Positions 60,948-64,000 of a DNA stretch of 64,000 bases are shown here, one piece after another. The notes under the pieces were generated by a model, which was given only the letters and a program-made list of their open reading frames with translations, did no database searches and was not told where the DNA came from. The DNA comes from an uncultured Porphyromonas sp. (GTDB taxonomy: Bacteria > Bacteroidota > Bacteroidia > Bacteroidales > Porphyromonadaceae). The DNA lies in the NCBI GenBank assembly GCA_934364985.1, contig CAKRMU010000003.1, positions 124,001-188,000 on the forward strand, read 5' to 3'. Made by a program: the position numbers and the translations under genes. Positions within the stretch are counted from its first letter, which is position 1. Every line of letters starts with the position of its first letter.

Positions 60948-60966
60948 ATACATATTAAACATGAGA

Positions 60967-61773
60967 TTATAACTGACTTGTCCAGATCTGACCGCCCCAT
61001 CCGTTGACGCTAAGTGGGTGATCGCTGAGGGCATAGAGTGTAGATCCGCTACCGCTCATAGCGGCATACGTCGCTCCGGATTGGTATAGTAACTCTTTGC
61101 CGATCCTCAACTCCGGGTGGAGGTTGAATATATGCGGTTCAAACTGATTCCTCACTAAGCCACGCCATTTATCGATAGGTAAGGAGAGAGACGTGCCGAT
61201 GTCGTCTCCGCTAATATTAGGCTTCACACCCTCGTATGCCTCCTTAGTGGAGACGGAGATATCGCTAAGCAGCAGGGTCAGATACCAGCCTTTAAGATTT
61301 ATCGGATAGGGACTTAGGAGGTCTCCAATGCCCTCGGCGAGCTGAGGTTGTGGCGAAAGGAAGAAGGGGCAATCAGCCCCTAAGCTCTTGGCTATATCGT
61401 GCAAATCGTCTGCCGTCAGCCGTAGCTCAAAGAGGTCGTTGAGCATCATCAGCATATGCGTAGCATCGGATGAGCCTCCGCCCAATCCCGCACCCGAGGG
61501 TATCTTTTTCCGCAGTATGATCTCGACGGGGGGCAATTGTAGGTCTCTGAATTTCTCTATTGCTCGATACGCTTTTACCACTAAATTATCCTCAGGTGCC
61601 TCATTCCAGCCCTGCCCGAAGTCGTATTTCATCTCCCCTTCTGTGGGTATTACTTCGAGTACATCGGTAAATGGGATGGGGACAAGTACGCTCCGGATGT
61701 TGTGGTATCCATCAGGACGCTTTGAGAGAATGCGTAGTCCGATATTGATTTTGGCGTGTGGAAAGCTAATCAT
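60967..61773 (-). CDS. ispE: 4-diphosphocytidyl-2-C-methyl-D-erythritol kinase
   Basis: A 268-residue GHMP kinase of the MEP isoprenoid pathway. The N-terminus FPHAKINIGLRIL and the ATP-binding motif PSGAGLGGGSSDA at 92-104 are diagnostic. The C-terminal AAMSGSGSTLYAL closes the active site. It lies between nfo and the S9 peptidase with short gaps. Confidence 0.95.
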   Translation of the reverse strand: MISFPHAKINIGLRILSKRPDGYHNIRSVLVPIPFTDVLEVIPTEGEMKYDFGQGWNEAPEDNLVVKAYRAIEKFRDLQLPPVEIILRKKIPSGAGLGGGSSDATHMLMMLNDLFELRLTADDLHDIAKSLGADCPFFLSPQPQLAEGIGDLLSPYPINLKGWYLTLLLSDISVSTKEAYEGVKPNISGDDIGTSLSLPIDKWRGLVRNQFEPHIFNLHPELRIGKELLYQSGATYAAMSGSGSTLYALSDHPLSVNGWGGQIWTSQL

Positions 61774-61787
61774 ATTGAGGGGAGTAG

Positions 61788-62627
61788 TTATTCAAAAGTC
61801 CGCAATAAGGCAATCTCTTCTGCCCATAAATCAGGATTGGGTGTCTCCAAAATGATAGGGAGGTTATCGGTACGGGGGTCTTTCATTATCAGCTCAAAGA
61901 GTGTCATCCCCATGACCCCTTCGCCTACTGATGCGTGCCTATCAACTCGGCTTGATAGGGCTTTCAAGGAATCGTTGAGGTGAATCCCCCTAAGGTATTT
62001 TAGCCCAACGATGCTATCCAACCGGTAAAAAAAGTCGTTGTACCCCTCAGAAGTCCGTATGTCGTATCCCGCAGCCAGTGTGTGAGCGGTGTCGATACAA
62101 ACGCCCACTCGTTCCTTATCCTCCACCTGACTAATGATCTCTGCGAGGTGCTCCAATCGGTACCCCATATTTGTCCCTTGTCCGGCTGTATTCTCAAGGA
62201 CTGCCGTAACCCCTTTGGTCTCCTGTAAGGCTGTATTGATCCCCTCGGCTATCTGAGCCAAACAGTCTTCCTCACTCATCTTTTTGAGATGGCTACCCGG
62301 GTGGAAGTTAAGCATCGTTAGCCCGAGCACTTCACAGCGGTTCATCTCATCAAGAAATGCATGTAGGCTCTTCTTGAGATTCTCGGGGTCGGGGGCTCCC
62401 AAGTTGATCAAATAACTGCTATGAGGTAGTACGTAGGCAGGAGCGATACCCACCTCGGTAAGATTGTGTCTGAAAGCTTCGATCTCGCTATCCTCGAGAG
62501 GCTTCGGGAACCACTGCCGTTGGTTGCGGGTAAAGAAAGCGAATGCGTTGGCACCGATCTCCTGAGCATTCAGAGGGGCGTTACTGACACCCCCGGCTGC
62601 CGATATATGAGCTCCAATATATTTCAT
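61788..62627 (-). CDS. nfo: Deoxyribonuclease IV (endonuclease IV)
   Basis: A 279-residue AP endonuclease, a TIM barrel with a trinuclear zinc site for base-excision repair. Metal-ligand patches are visible: [41 protein letters not shown] and HLNDSLK. The length is standard. It follows the CPBP gene by 11 bp and precedes ispE by 14 bp. Confidence 0.97.
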   Translation of the reverse strand: MKYIGAHISAAGGVSNAPLNAQEIGANAFAFFTRNQRQWFPKPLEDSEIEAFRHNLTEVGIAPAYVLPHSSYLINLGAPDPENLKKSLHAFLDEMNRCEVLGLTMLNFHPGSHLKKMSEEDCLAQIAEGINTALQETKGVTAVLENTAGQGTNMGYRLEHLAEIISQVEDKERVGVCIDTAHTLAAGYDIRTSEGYNDFFYRLDSIVGLKYLRGIHLNDSLKALSSRVDRHASVGEGVMGMTLFELIMKDPRTDNLPIILETPNPDLWAEEIALLRTFE

Positions 62628-62638
62628 ACTTAAATAGT

Positions 62639-63514
62639 TTAATCTTCGTTACTTATTGCGTTTTCTTTATGCGTGACCTTCTTAGTAACCATTATCCCGA
62701 AAAACCAAACGACATAGGCCATACCTACCAATCCTAATACGATAAGCCACCGGCTCCCCCGTACACTCTCAAGCCACGCATCTGCACCCATCGTCGCAGA
62801 GAGGAGGACCAAGGCATTATTTAAGATGTGGAAAAATATCGCCCACCATAAGCCAAAATAGTACGCCAAGTAGCCCAAAACCAAACCCAAAAAGAGGCGA
62901 GCGAAAAAACCCGACCACTGCATGTGGATGGCACTGAATACGATGGCGACTAATAGGATCGCTAAATGAGGGCGGTCGGACTTCGACACTAAGCAGCCCT
63001 GCATACCGCCTCTAAAAAAGAGTTCTTCGCTAAAAGGGGCGAGGAGAGCCGTGGCTCCCCACACCGCGATCATCGCCATAGGGTCACGCTCCCCGAGCAA
63101 TTGGTCGTACAGGCTGCCTACCTCCTCCTCTATCGCTTCAAACATCTGTGGTACAGGGAGTAGCTCTCCGCACCACGTAAGTAGCTCAGAGGCGAAAAAG
63201 GAGGCGATGAATAGCACCATAACAGACACCCATTCGGGGCATCCGGTATCGATATGAGGTTGACCCTCATCGGACAACTGCCACACCTTACAGCCACCAC
63301 TCCTCCGCCTGCTCCACAGCTCCACACATAGGGCAGGCAAAATAAAAAGGAAGATATTCTGCAACCAAAGGATAAGGTACATCTCGTATCGGGCGTTGAT
63401 ATGGGGCAGAAGCAGAGCTTGAAACAGCATAATTATACCGCTCCCTACTGCGAAACCCATGAGGAGCAATATCAGGTACATAGCGTCTATCTTTTTGGTG
63501 ATTTCGTGTGGCAT
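62639..63514 (-). CDS. CPBP family intramembrane metalloprotease
   Basis: A 291-residue polytopic membrane protein. The Rce1/CPBP (Abi) motifs are present in order: [10 protein letters not shown] (Glu163, Glu164, Arg168), a histidine at about 197 (AIHMQW) and [10 protein letters not shown] (His229, Asn233). Seven or so hydrophobic helices are visible. Such proteins cleave CAAX or other membrane-near substrates; the target is unknown. It is the first gene of the nfo-ispE-peptidase run. Confidence 0.88.
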   Translation of the reverse strand: MPHEITKKIDAMYLILLLMGFAVGSGIIMLFQALLLPHINARYEMYLILWLQNIFLFILPALCVELWSRRRSGGCKVWQLSDEGQPHIDTGCPEWVSVMVLFIASFFASELLTWCGELLPVPQMFEAIEEEVGSLYDQLLGERDPMAMIAVWGATALLAPFSEELFFRGGMQGCLVSKSDRPHLAILLVAIVFSAIHMQWSGFFARLFLGLVLGYLAYYFGLWWAIFFHILNNALVLLSATMGADAWLESVRGSRWLIVLGLVGMAYVVWFFGIMVTKKVTHKENAISNED

Positions 63515-63537
63515 ATTATGACAATGATTCCTAACTA

Positions 63538-63545
63538 CAAAGCTA
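63538..63545 (-). promoter_or_regulatory. Putative -7 box of the CPBP-nfo-ispE-peptidase operon
   Basis: Minus-strand TAGCTTTG fits TAnnTTTG, 24 bp before the CPBP start. A weak ATTG -33 box lies about 23 nt further out. Confidence 0.45.
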
Positions 63546-63667
63546 AAGAAAAATGCTCAGATTATTCAATCGTACCTACCAAAAGTCGAAGGCAGTAACT
63601 CGGGTGATGGCTCCCCCCACCCTCAAGTCTTACTCGGCATCCATCAAGATCCCATCATCGTATTCCC

Positions 63668-63759
63668 TTTATACCCTATATTGGCCGAAACGAATACCGG
63701 GTATTTGCTCCGACGAATTCCCTATATTCGCCCGGACGAATTCCAAGTATCCGCTACGA
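63668..63759. repeat. Four-unit 23-bp intergenic element, copy 9
   Basis: Units begin at 63668, 63691, 63714 and 63737, the last three starting CGAAT(A/T)CC. Unit 2 is itself close to a perfect palindrome. It lies in the divergent gap between the CPBP gene and the gene starting at the right edge. Confidence 0.9.
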
Positions 63760-63928
63760 CGCACGTAGGGAGCCGTCTACTCGGTAGAGCGATCCGCACT
63801 AAAGGGCGCGGGTCGTTATTAATGTGGGATAGCTCCTACCCCATGGTCGGAGACCGCAAGACCGAAGACCATGAGTAAAGAAAGAGACGAAGTCGGTACA
63901 GGATAGTGCTAACGTCTCGATTTATCAT

Positions 63929-63936
63929 TACATTTG
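63929..63936 (+). promoter_or_regulatory. Putative -7 box of the right-edge gene
   Basis: TACATTTG matches TAnnTTTG and lies 37 bp before a possible ATG at 63973. Confidence 0.45.
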
Positions 63937-63972
63937 CCTAAACCTTGACATAACCATAACGAGACTGCCACC

Positions 63973-64000
63973 ATGATGAATCAAGATATCAAGCAAGTCC
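63973..64000 (+). CDS. Start of an unidentified gene (3' end outside window)
   Basis: ATG ATG AAT CAA GAT ATC AAG begins a frame open to the window edge, downstream of a TAnnTTTG box. Too short to identify; the true start may be the second ATG at 63976. Confidence 0.4.

Noticed and set aside
63553-63768. Frame of 71 residues across repeat copy 9
   Set aside because: More than half of it is the repeat element, and similar chance frames run through other copies.

Overview
The window looks like a chromosomal segment of a Bacteroidales bacterium, most likely Porphyromonas or a close relative. Supporting signs are a GLPGLI-family protein, OstA-like and DUF4221-type proteins, a ribBA fusion, an L10-L7/L12 and rpoBC block fed by a tRNA-tuf-secE-nusG cluster, and promoters of the Bacteroidetes type (TTTG about 20 nt before TAnnTTTG). 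Genus is inferred from gene content and protein flavour; no database was searched.

Layout. 1-4.9 kb: the end of thioredoxin reductase, then topA-tsaB-fabD. 5.1-11.7 kb (minus strand): a tight seven-gene run, lptF/G-like, ribBA, pdxJ, exbB, exbD, tonB and a DJ-1 protein. 12.3-24.2 kb: an MCE lipid-transport protein on the minus strand, then parA-parB-DUF5683-lytic transglycosylase, mlaE-mlaF-glnS and surA-like/ostA-like genes on the plus strand, so the region is rich in envelope biogenesis. 24.6-31.5 kb: dnaK, DUF4286-rsmH, dnaB and lepA. 31.7-37.5 kb: an accessory minus-strand cluster consisting of a small exported four-cysteine peptide, a DUF4221-like lipoprotein, a CxxC lipoprotein, a GLPGLI protein and a TonB-dependent outer-membrane receptor. 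It is bounded by an imperfect direct repeat of about 48 bp and followed by a truncated hemG remnant. 38.7-52.2 kb: rpoC, rpoB, L7/L12, L10, L1, L11, nusG, secE, tRNA-Trp, tuf, tRNA-Thr, tRNA-Gly and tRNA-Tyr, all on the minus strand. 52.6-58 kb: an Lrp/AsnC regulator, a PD-(D/E)XK nuclease, folC, an Ntn-hydrolase and class II aldolase. 58.4-63.5 kb (minus): an S9 peptidase, ispE, endonuclease IV and a CPBP protease. A further plus-strand gene begins at the right edge.

The most striking unexplained structure is a dispersed intergenic element found nine times. Each copy is about 92 bp: four tandem 23-bp units, each unit a 17-nt inverted repeat (consensus CGAATACCNNGTATTCG, degenerate) plus a 6-nt spacer. 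Units within one copy often carry complementary centres, so they can pair into long hairpins. Copies occur in convergent, divergent and tandem gaps, so they are not simply terminators. The second item to follow up is the peptide/lipoprotein/GLPGLI/receptor cluster, which looks like a self-contained envelope system around a small cysteine-rich peptide.
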